Shown here piece after piece: positions 1 through 8,941 of a DNA stretch of 64,000 nucleotides. Where the stretch lies: positions 558,001 through 622,000 of the forward strand of contig JAMXDE010000013.1 in NCBI GenBank assembly GCA_026770025.1. The letters run 5' to 3'. Source of the stretch: Craspedostauros australis. Its lineage: Eukaryota > Bacillariophyta > Bacillariophyceae > Mastogloiales > Achnanthaceae. The notes under the pieces were generated by a model. The model was not told where the DNA came from, made no database searches, and was given only the letters and a program-made list of their open reading frames with translations. The first letter of the stretch is position 1. Each line of letters starts with the position of its first letter. Made by a program: the position numbers and the translations under genes.

Positions 1-2
1 AA

Positions 3-1787
3 CCAGCTGAGGTAGTTGAGACGACCCCTGCAACCGCTGAAGAACGGGACTTCCATACAAACCTATCCGTGTTCAATCGAGATGTGGCCAGTATGATGAT
101 TGACACCACACAAGGAAGGATGAGACTGGATGACTTCATTACGGCAAGTCAAAGGGTCGAGAGAGAGAAATGGGATGAGATGTCCGAGCATGCATACACT
201 GCTATGATGCTGGACCCCACGACATTCGAAGAATGCTGGGATCATGCAGATCCAGCAAAGCGAAAGAAATGGCGGGAGGCCATCAACAAAGAGTTCTACG
301 ATATGACAAGACGAGGAGTCTGGCAGAAGATCAAGAAGAACGAGATGCCAAGGGATCGGCGATGTGTGAAGACGAAGTGGGTCTTCAAGGAGAAGAGGAA
401 CGGCGTCTTTCGAGCCAGGTTGGTTGCTTGTGGATACTCGCAGATTGCTGGAGTGGATTTCTCCGCTCACCATGCGCCCGTGATCCATGATGCAACATAC
501 CGTGTGATGCTCACTATGAAGATGCTGTTGAAGACCGACAGCATCATCATCGACTTTGAAACTGCTTTCCTACATGGAGAACTCGAAGAGGAGATCTACA
601 TGCAGTGTCCCAAAGGAATGGAACACGAACCGGATGAATGCCTGCTGCTGAAAAAGACCATCTACGGGCTGGTACAGAGCGCGAGGCAATGGAACAAAAA
701 GCTTGTGGACATCCTGATCAAGCTTGGCTTCCGGCAGAGCAAGGTGGACCCATGCCTGCTAATTCGGAATCGGGAAGGGAACCTCGTCCTCATCGGGACG
801 TACGTCGATGATTGCCTGTGCATCGGAAGCACACGCGATCTGAAGCAATTGGTGAAGGACATCAAGCGCGAACGATTCGGAATCAAGATCGAGAACGGTC
901 TCGAAGACTACTTGAGCTGCCGCATCGAGTTCAACAAGAACGAAACCAACTGCTGGGTGAACCAGCCACACATCATCAAGAATATCACGGACACATTCAA
1001 GAGCGACGTGATGAAGCTTCAAAAATATGGAACCCCAGGGACACCAGGTCAAGGGATCCAAAGAAACAGTGAAGCACCCAAAGTCGATAAGGATCGACAC
1101 AGCAGATACCGCAGCGGAGTGGGTATGCTGCTATACCTGGTGAAGCATTCGAGACCAGACATCGCGAATGCAGTCCGAGAGCTTACGAAGGTGTTGGATG
1201 GACCAACGGCCGCAGCATACAAGGAGATGCTGAGAGTAATGAAGTTCGTGTCGGACACGAGAGATTACGGATTGAAGATGGAACCCAATCCACTGAGGAA
1301 CAACGAATGGAAGATTGTGGTGTACACCGACAGTGAATTTGCCGGGGACAAGGACAACCGCATCAGCGTTGGAGGACATTTGGTCCTACTGCAAGGGGTG
1401 CCTATCATCTAGAGATCGAAGGCACAACGCAGCGTGACATTGAGCTCGACCGAGGCCGAGTATGTCGCATTGTCAGAAGCCGGAAAGGAGATCCGCTTTC
1501 TGACGCAACTGATGGAGGACATCGGATTAAACATGCAGAGGCCTGCAGACGTGATGGTCGATAACGTGGGAGCGATCTTCATCGCAACCAATCCATCGAC
1601 ATCAGCGAGGACAAGACACATTGACGTGCGCAACCACTTCATCAGAGAATTGATTGCGAACAAAGAGGCAAGGGCTCGTTTCGTGAAGTCAGAAGACAAC
1701 ATCTCTGACGGGTTCACAAAGAACACAAAGAAGGAGATCTACGATCGGCACAAGGGGAGTATCATTCAGCCCAGATCGGCATTGGAC
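3..1787 (+). pseudogene. Copia pol fragment: reverse transcriptase and RNase H
   Basis: Reading frame of a Copia polyprotein, already open at the window edge. The RVT_2 reverse transcriptase is recognised by WVFKEKRNGVFRARLVACGY, AFLHGELEEEIYM and the YVDD box. It is followed by RNase H with YTDSEFAGD and SSTEAEYVALSE, and by the typical Copia tail (RTRHIDVR, then NISDGFTKN). The fragment is a fossil with about one break. It matters mainly as a second witness of the family A lineage. Confidence 0.9.
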
Positions 1788-1828
1788 TGAACATGGTGGA
1801 TGATATGGTCGGAACGGCAATGGAAGGG

Positions 1829-2621
1829 TGTCAGGAATCGGGTGTTATGAAACGCATGATTGCCGCACCTCCCAAGAGTGAGAAGACAAGTGCCATGAAA
1901 CACCGTATTACCGCACCTCCCACAATGACATTGTGAACACCAAAATGTGAGGTACATGACAGGGCGAATGGTACCATGAGACAAGTGGCGAATGACAAGT
2001 GTAGATCGGATGATGATGACTGTGAAGGGTAATGCAATCATCCAATACACAGTTGCATGTCACACGGGGCTGCAATGATGCATTCGTGACCACCATCAGG
2101 TACAAGCGAATACAGCCCTCAAGTAATGACGAACAAAGAACCGAGGAGCGGGAATGTTCCATTACCACGAAGTACAAAAAGGATCGTGAGAGAACCCTCC
2201 GGTGATAATGGATGAAGCTGGTGACGAACCAGCGAAATGCATGTGATAAGGGATGGCTGCCTCAACACGAGACATCGTGTGAGAAATCGTGAGAACAACG
2301 GTTCAACCGTGAGAACAGTTGTGTCTCTTGTGTTTTGTGAAAAACACGAAGATGATGATCCGACTGAGTGAATCAAATCGGTGATGCCTGTGAATCAACC
2401 ATGTCTACGATGATGAATCTATCAGAGGAAAGACAGGGTGAATTCACGAGATGGGCAACCTTGCAAGATGAATGCAAGGGAGATGAGCAGATGCAACCAC
2501 GAGGATTGCAGCAGGAGATCGATCATCAAGATGAAAGAGCAATGAAGAGCTCACAGTTCGAAAGAGTAGATTCTAATATCGATTAGTCTTCTACTACTAA
2601 CACCACCCCGGATTTCCAACA
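1829..2621 (+). repeat. 3' LTR of the left-edge Copia element
   Basis: Begins TGTCAGGAATCG just after the purine tract and ends TTTCCAACA, giving the usual TG...CA ends. Both ends match the ends of the family A LTRs at 6563-7209 and 36577-37256, while much of the middle differs. The 5' LTR lies outside the window, so the target duplication cannot be checked; the bases to the right are ggagtc. Confidence 0.82.
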
Positions 2622-4489
2622 GGAGTCCAATCTCGCCATGCTCTGATCGCTCTTCTTTGGATCTTCCGCATCGCTGAGCATGTGCAACTGCGCCGCGCAC
2701 AATTTCCACGCGGTGTGAGCACATGTTAGCATATATCGCGTGCGCAATGTAGATGCCAGTGTTCGATTGGCCTTAGCGGCGCTCGAGACCAGTGTAGAAC
2801 ATCAGGCTACCTCTACAGAACGGTTCGAACGCGGTTTGATAGAGCACGAACAGCGACTGCGTCAACGACCCCACCCATCGCATGAGCGCAGGATAGGTGG
2901 CTAGTCTTCACGAGAGTGTAGCAACCAGTGCCAATGAAGACAGTTGTGGCGCGTAGTCAGGAAGCGATGTTTCCTCGGGAGGATAGTACGCGGTAAAGTG
3001 ACGAAAAGAACTTGCAATTGATATATCTTTGGAGGAACTGAGGTTCGAAGACCAAGACTACATGGGCGGATTCAGGAGAGGATAATTCGTCTATAGAAAG
3101 CAATGGCACGATGATCCGACATCAGCGCGAGGCACAACCTTGCATCAAGTAGAGAGACTCAGGTGAGCAGCACAGTACGAATCTACAACACGTAAAAACG
3201 CACGATAATTTTTGGCGCGAGCTTTTGTGCGTTCACGGATCGATGATCATGGCTGTCACGAGCATTAGTGACTGACTTCAAACACCCAAGACAACACACA
3301 AAAGCAATCTGGACCGCTGACCAGCACATCACCCGAAGCAGAATGAAGTGACGAATACAGCCATGTCATTCACTTGACCAATAGACGAAACAGAATTGGA
3401 TGCGGGTCTTTGGAAGACGGTTGATCGAGATTGGACGAAGAAGCACCAAATTTCTGTACCAGAATGTCGTAGACTCTACGCGGTTACCAATGGTTACCAA
3501 CGAAAAAATACCAAAATCACGTCCGTACGTCGTCCGTATGAAAAAGGCCGATAAAGGGTAAAAAGAGGCATCAAGATGAACATCAAGCGGAGACCGTTTG
3601 CCAACAATGAAGACATCAACAGATAGCTCTCACTCTCCTCTTTCTAATTATGCAAAGATGTCGGTCAGCGGCCACCAACTCATCGAATGGTTGCTTGTGC
3701 CGTCGGCGATATGCCAATGGTTACCAATAATTACCAAGAAACCGGAAATTAGCCACGAGACACTAGTGTCATCGCGAGTGCATCAACTACGATCTGAAGG
3801 TCGTAGGGTCAAAAGAGGCATCGAGATGAACAGGAAGCGGAGACCGTTTGCCAACAATGCACACATCAATAGAGAGATCTCGCTCTCCTCTTTCTCATGA
3901 TGTGAAGATGTTGGGAAACGGCCGTCAACTCATCGAAAGGCAGCTTGTGCCATCGGCGATAGGGCAATTGTGTAGATTTCTCATGTGGGCGGTCATTTGC
4001 TCGATGTGGATCCTACTCGTTGTTTGTGCGGCGCCGTCTGTCCGTCGACATATCTCGTCAAGAAATGACCAGATTCAGGAATTGGCGCTAAATCTGCGCG
4101 CCAATCGTCACCAAAAGTTACCATTAATTGCCAAAAAGCGCCAAAAAACCGGAAATTGGCCACGAGACACAAGTTGCGTGTCGTCCAAAACACCCATTCG
4201 GCGAAGTTGGATTGAACGGGGACGAGAATGCAAATGACTCCTGAGCGAGCCACAGAGTCAAGTGGCAAGTTTCGGACACCTCGAACCCATGCACATGTTC
4301 TCATAATTCTCAGCAAGCAACGACGAGTCACTCACACGCAGCGTTATCAGTGCAGAGCCTCGCGACACTCCACCACTTCACACCACGCACCTGGCATACT
4401 CCAGTGAGAGTACGCGCAGTGGCTGTTGCTGTTGTACGACCTCGAGGCAAAAAAGTCCACAACCACAACTCAAACACCTTCTCAACACC
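2622..4489. other. Intergenic region with degenerate repeats
   Basis: No convincing gene. It lies between the Copia fragment and the glycosyltransferase gene. A 250-bp-period duplication (3557-3975) sits inside it. A shorter motif, accggaaattRgccacgaga, occurs near 3743 and 4157 beside recurring ttaccaa/ttgccaa words. The last few hundred bases hold the promoter and 5' leader of the downstream gene; no clear TATA box was seen. Confidence 0.6.
3557..3975 (+). repeat. Degenerate direct repeat, period about 250 bp
   Basis: Two units of about 170 bp begin at 3557 and 3807. Each starts with gggt(a/c)aaaagaggcatc, then aagcggagaccgtttgcc, and runs to cttgtgcc(g/a)tcggcgata. A short frame stays open in both units and encodes similar peptides (MKTSTDSSHSPLS and MHTSIERSRSPLS). 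That could be chance or a remnant of a short repeat-protein gene. I assign no function. Confidence 0.65.
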
Positions 4490-5959
4490 ATGGCCAAGTC
4501 AACGACTACCACACCTCCGGCCACGAAAGCTTCAGCATCTCGCATCGTGAACAACAAGCGAGTTTTCGCGTTCACCATCGGCGTCATAATCGCATTGACG
4601 AATTGGAACTTCTCTTCACTTGCAGTGGTATCTTTTCAATTTCTCGATGATCTGGAGAGAGATGCTGTCGACTTTCCCACCAAGGCAACTGGAGATGATT
4701 CACATCCATACCAATGGGCCCACAACATCACAGGCTTTCCTGTCTCCATGCTGCGATGGCCGGCTGATCCTTTTGAACCTGATGAGTGCAACATCCTCGA
4801 CACTTCAATGCCGCATGTCTTCATCACAACTCACTATCCCGCATCATACAGTTTAGACGAAACCATAGTCGTCCAGAACGGCAATCTTGCTGAAGCATGG
4901 GATCAAGTTGGCGGCATCACAAATGAAGCCAATCCGACAAACCTTCCAAGCACGATTAATGGACAAACTCCCCACACGCGAATCGAGACTGTTGCATGCG
5001 CCGTAGGTGGCATAGAGTACCATTGGCACTTCCCACATTTGATGCAAGCTCTTGTAGGATGCTGGTCGTTGTGGCGGCGCTTCCCAGACGCTCAGCATAT
5101 CTTGTCTGTTGACGGAGGATACAGAAAGCACGCCGCTTCATCGGTGTACAGTCAGGGGGTCCTCCGTCTGTTGCGTACACACAAAGTAAAAATCAAACGC
5201 AGGAAGAAACATCGACTTTCGGAAAATGCCGCGGGTGTCGACAGCCCTCTCATCATTGCGTATGCAAACATGACTCTATCAAGTGGCTTTCGAGTGGTCA
5301 ACGAAGATGATCTGCAGCATCTGCGGCGAAGTTTCTTGTCGGTGCTGGGCATGGATGAAAACAAACCAAGGTCATGCGGGATGCCATCATCATCCGATGG
5401 GCACACCGCGTCACTTGCAGGATCTACAAACAATGATGATTCAGAGAGAAGCGACAGCTCAAGTACGCAGCAACTTCGCACGCCGCGTATCGTAATCATC
5501 AATCGCATGGGTAGAAGGCGGTTGAAGGGGGCACACAATGTCTCCATGATGTTGCAGGATGAACTCCACCTTCCATACAGACCGCCGGTCGTGTTTCTCG
5601 ACAACATGACATTGCAAGAACAGATAGAGGTGTTCTCCAACATCGATATTCTGTTGTCGCCGCACGGTGCGCAACTGACGTCAATCCTATTCATGCCTCG
5701 TTGCAGCTCAGTGATAGAGGTGTTTCCGTTTGCCTACGACTGGAACGAATACTTCGGTACGCTGGCAGCACTGTCCGGCGTGAATCACTCGTACGTCTAC
5801 CTTGGAAAGGATCCGTATGCGGAAACCCTTCCCGTCAAAGGCACATTAAAGGACGAAGGTATCCGCTCGAAGTTGTTGTGTGCACCTGCACGTCCGATGA
5901 TCGATGCTGTGAAGATTCAGGTTGATCAGTGGCAACGGTGCTGTGGATTCGATGGGTGA
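4490..5959 (+). CDS. Glycosyltransferase family 61-like (DUF563), Golgi type II membrane protein
   Basis: 489 residues in one exon, starting at an ATG in a good context (caacaccATGG). A short basic N-terminus is followed by a hydrophobic segment at about residues 24-50, the anchor expected of a type II Golgi enzyme. The C-terminal half carries the family signature: PRIVIINRMGRRRLKGAHN, then VFLDNMTLQEQIEVFSNID, then LLSPHGAQLTSILFMP (about residues 386-401), then VIEVFPFAYDWNEYF. In GT61 enzymes the SPHGAxLT segment contributes to the nucleotide-sugar site; known members transfer xylose, arabinose or GlcNAc. The acceptor here is unknown. A Ser/Asp-rich stretch (about 300-335) looks like a disordered insert. 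The family call is firm; the sugar is not predictable. Confidence 0.8.
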   Translation: MAKSTTTTPPATKASASRIVNNKRVFAFTIGVIIALTNWNFSSLAVVSFQFLDDLERDAVDFPTKATGDDSHPYQWAHNITGFPVSMLRWPADPFEPDECNILDTSMPHVFITTHYPASYSLDETIVVQNGNLAEAWDQVGGITNEANPTNLPSTINGQTPHTRIETVACAVGGIEYHWHFPHLMQALVGCWSLWRRFPDAQHILSVDGGYRKHAASSVYSQGVLRLLRTHKVKIKRRKKHRLSENAAGVDSPLIIAYANMTLSSGFRVVNEDDLQHLRRSFLSVLGMDENKPRSCGMPSSSDGHTASLAGSTNNDDSERSDSSSTQQLRTPRIVIINRMGRRRLKGAHNVSMMLQDELHLPYRPPVVFLDNMTLQEQIEVFSNIDILLSPHGAQLTSILFMPRCSSVIEVFPFAYDWNEYFGTLAALSGVNHSYVYLGKDPYAETLPVKGTLKDEGIRSKLLCAPARPMIDAVKIQVDQWQRCCGFDG

Positions 5960-6556
5960 GCAGAGAGTACGACACCTATCATGGCAGCATACCATACAAT
6001 ATCATACCAATCTACGAACCACTCTACTCTGTTCAACTGTGCAGAATGAAGGAATAATATCGCACAAGTTTGACTCCAGTAATCCTACTTGTGCGTTCTC
6101 GGCAAGGCCGAAAACTAGCCGCGGAGGGATACCTGCCGCCATCATGCTTCCCATCATCCAACAACAATCCCCATCGCAGGGAACGTCAGGGTGCCTCTGG
6201 TTGGAAGATGATGCACACAAGTGACCCCAAGACGCACAGGCAACGATCCTTCCCATCGAGGGTCGGTGACGATCTTGTTGGTGGTTTTGCAACAGTCATC
6301 CACGTCGCGTCAAGTGACCGCAAAATCCACTTGATTTTGGCCCACGCCACCATCACGCAGGAGTACTCAACTCAACTCCACCGTTGTATCCATTGCTTCG
6401 AATCAGGATGCTGCCTCGCTTGCTGTCTTAGCAGCGCATAATCCTTAAGTTTGATGGGTGTCTTCGAACAAGCTTCATCCATTGGTTCAATGATGTTGCT
6501 CAGAGAGAAGGCTGAGAGAGAAGGCTGAGAGATGGTTTGATGCGTGTGTGATGCCA
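5960..6556. other. Intergenic, 3' flank of the glycosyltransferase gene
   Basis: No gene recognised. It presumably contains the 3' UTR of the preceding gene. It ends at the target duplication of the family A Copia element, so it was once continuous with the sequence at 37263. Confidence 0.6.
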
Positions 6557-6562
6557 TGTTCG
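6557..6562. repeat. Target-site duplication of Copia A, tgttcg
   Basis: The six bases tgttcg directly before the left LTR end recur directly after the right LTR end at 37257-37262. This pairs the two distant LTRs as ends of one insertion. Confidence 0.85.
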
Positions 6563-7209
6563 TGTTGGAAATCCGGGGGTAATGTGTTAGTAAGAACTAA
6601 TTGGTTGTTAGATCGTACTGTTTTAGAACTGTGAGTTCATTCTCTTCAGCTCCTTTGCCTTTCATTTCACATATAGCATCTCCTGCAGCAGCATCACGTT
6701 GTACTGTTGCCTTCATGCATCTTATCTTCATGCTTCTACGCTTGCATACATGAGATCATATCTGCAGGCATCTTTGTCATGCATTTCGCTATGCATATCG
6801 TCATTCTACATTCCCTGTGGTACGATTCCACAGTCATGCGTTTCTCTCTTGGTCTCCTGACACCGAACTTTACGATTGGTGTCATGATTGATGTCATGGT
6901 TGATGCCCTTTCTGAGTTGTTCTAGTCCGTGGCTGACACGTGCCATGATCTCCAGATGGGGTGATCATCAATGTGTCGGTCATCATCTTCCTTCACATGA
7001 TTTAGATGTCGTGGCCTTTTCTTGATTCATAGAGGACATGCTTGTTTGCTTGGTAAGACTGAGGTCATTCCCGCGTGATTCGTGTCGTGGGTGGAATGGA
7101 CAATATTCAATGGTGTGACGAATAATATCCAAAGGTGTGACAAATAATGTTGGGAGTTGCGGCAATCATGGGTATCTTTCCGACAGAGTCGTACCCTCGA
7201 TTCCTGACA
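6563..7209 (-). repeat. 3' LTR of Copia A
   Basis: 647 bp. On the plus strand it reads TGTTGGAAATCCGG ... CGATTCCTGACA. It matches 36577-37256 along its length but lacks part of a short internal repeat (variants of gcaggcatccttgtcatgca), which explains the length difference. The adjoining purine tract (ggaaggg, read on the minus strand) marks the internal side. Confidence 0.9.
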
Positions 7210-7283
7210 CCCTTCCATTGTCGCATCGACAACACATCACTCACACTCTCACATTTTCATAATTTCGCGTCCTCTCCTCTCCG

Positions 7284-8046
7284 TCACTGATCCATTGTGG
7301 AACGCAGTTGGATGTAGTGATCCCTGTGTTTTTCGTAGGTCTCCTTTTTGGTATTCTTCGTAAAGCCGTCTGCGATGTTGTCTTCAGAACGCACAAATTT
7401 GGTTCTGGCCTCTCCATTTGTAATCAGTTCTCGAATGAAATGATGTCGGATGTCGATGTGCCGTGTCCTGGCGGATGTTGATGGGTTGGACGCGATGAAG
7501 ATCGCTCCAACATTGTCGACCATCACATCTGCCGGTTTGTGCATCCTCAGTCCGATGTCGTTCATCAATTGTGTCACGAAGCGAATTTCTTTTCCTGCCT
7601 CCGACAGTGCGACGTACTCTGCTTCTGTCGAGCTCAGTGTTACGCTGCGTTGTGCCTTTGATCTCCATATGATCGGCACTCCCTGTAGTAGGACGATGTG
7701 CCCTCCTACGCTGATGCGATTGTCTTTGTCACCTGCGAATTCGCTGTCGGTGAATATTGCAATCTTCCATGCGTCGTGGGTCAGTGGACTTGGTTTCATC
7801 TTCAGTCCATACTCTCTCGTGTCCCATACAAACTTCATGACTCGAAGCATTTCCTTGTATGCTGCGGCCGTTGGTCCATCCAACACCTTGGTCAGTTCTC
7901 GCACTGCATTGGCGATGTCGGGTCGAGAGTGTTTCACCAGGTACAGCAGCATACCTACTCCGCTTCGGTATCTGCTGTGCCGTTGCTTGTCCACCTTGGG
8001 TGCATCGCTTTGCCTTTGGATGCCCAGCCCTGGTGTCCCTGGCGTT
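7284..8046 (-). pseudogene. Copia A pol, RNase H end
   Basis: C-terminal piece of the family A polyprotein on the minus strand: RSGVGMLLYLVKHSRPDIAN, FTDSEFAGDKDNRISVGG, SSTEAEYVALSEAGKEI, and the tail with RTRHIDIRHHF and NIADGFTKN. It ends at the left edge of the inserted B element at 8047, where the coding sequence is cut just after the GTPGTPG region shared with the copy at 1-2621. The rest of pol continues on the far side of the insertion. Confidence 0.9.
8041..8046. repeat. Target-site duplication of B1, ggcgtt
   Basis: The six bases ggcgtt before the left LTR end at 8047 recur at 15922-15927 after the right LTR end. They lie inside the family A coding sequence, which shows that B1 landed in a pre-existing A element. 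Confidence 0.88.
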
Positions 8047-8859
8047 TGTCGAGATGTACATGTGAGTATATGTCGAGATGTACGTGTATATGTGCATCGT
8101 TCACCCGTTATTCTCTCATACGCACTTGGACGGTATAACTACATTCGTGTCGATAGTATACTGTGATTCGTCAGAATTACAGGGGAAACGGAACACACCA
8201 AAAGGGGCAAGATTTCTGGAGGAAATTTGCAAATTACGATTTCTGAGAGAATTGGAAAATCGTCCGTCCATCCATCAATGGTACCAAGAGAATCTCGAGG
8301 TACTTCCCAACTAAACCTCAGATGACGATATCATCTGACAGACCACTGCATCACCGATGGAACGTGACATCTGGAGAGCAGAAGGACACCTACTGACGTC
8401 GACAAGATGTCATCATGTCACCACGTCGACATCTGTCTCCAAGTCAGAGCAGGAGGTGAAGATCCGATGACTGAAGAGGATCAGTATGATGGATACAGAA
8501 GGTGAACTTCAAATGGCGAGTACTCATGGAGTAGGAGCCAGTACTGAACGAACGGAGTGTCGAATGCGGAGTACGCATCGAACACGGAGTATCGTGCAGC
8601 ATGAGTGTACGATGTTAAGAGAGAGAATACAGAGAGGAGCGAGAGAGGATCTCGCACACCGACTCATAGTCGTGTCGTGTCGGGAACGTTTCGAAGAACT
8701 GAATCTACGAAACAGATTGAAGCGCCGAGAGCATCGGGCAAGAGAACGGGCGTACACCAAGAGGATCGGAGTAGCCAAGTAATGAAATAGCAAACGAACG
8801 ACTATCAACCAACACCACCTTCCACGATCGTAAGTTACCGTGCGCGGAACTTGCCAACA
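8047..8859 (+). repeat. 5' LTR of B1
   Basis: 813 bp, TGTCGAG ... TTGCCAACA. Its first 50 bases contain a tandem duplication of tgtcgagatgtac(a/g)tg. Around 8395-8430 is a hairpin-capable cluster of GTCGAC palindromes next to TGACGT. The 3' half is purine-rich and holds an open 98-codon frame (8486-8782). Confidence 0.95.
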
Positions 8860-8871
8860 CGTTTATAAACG
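8860..8871 (+). other. Palindrome at the LTR-leader junction, primer-binding region
   Basis: cgtttataaacg is a perfect 12-bp palindrome directly after the 5' LTR, where a primer-binding site is expected. It does not resemble the TGG start typical of tRNA-primed sites. The same palindrome follows each complete B LTR that precedes an internal region (near 26034-26045 and 33096-33107 on the minus strand). Confidence 0.5.
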
Positions 8872-8941
8872 ATAGATCAGGGCGAGCCCGCGGATCGGAT
8901 CATACGAGGAAGACGAACGTCATTCAAGAGCAGCAGGCTGA

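Larger units (their letters stand above)
1..2621 (+). mobile_element. 3' part of an old Ty1/copia LTR retrotransposon (family A relative)
   Basis: The element enters from the left edge, so its 5' LTR, gag and integrase parts are not in view. What remains is the reverse transcriptase-RNase H end of pol, a short purine-rich tract (ggaaggg) and a 3' LTR. Its protein is close to that of the family A element at 6563-37256, but its LTR is longer (793 bp against 647 and 680) and only partly similar, so it is a sister lineage or an older copy. The coding part is broken, with about one clear break in view. It is not interrupted by family B. Confidence 0.9.

Noticed and set aside
8078-8314. A 78-codon frame at the start of every B LTR
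   Set aside because: It lies in the part of the LTR upstream of the likely transcript start and resembles no protein. Its conservation follows from LTR identity.
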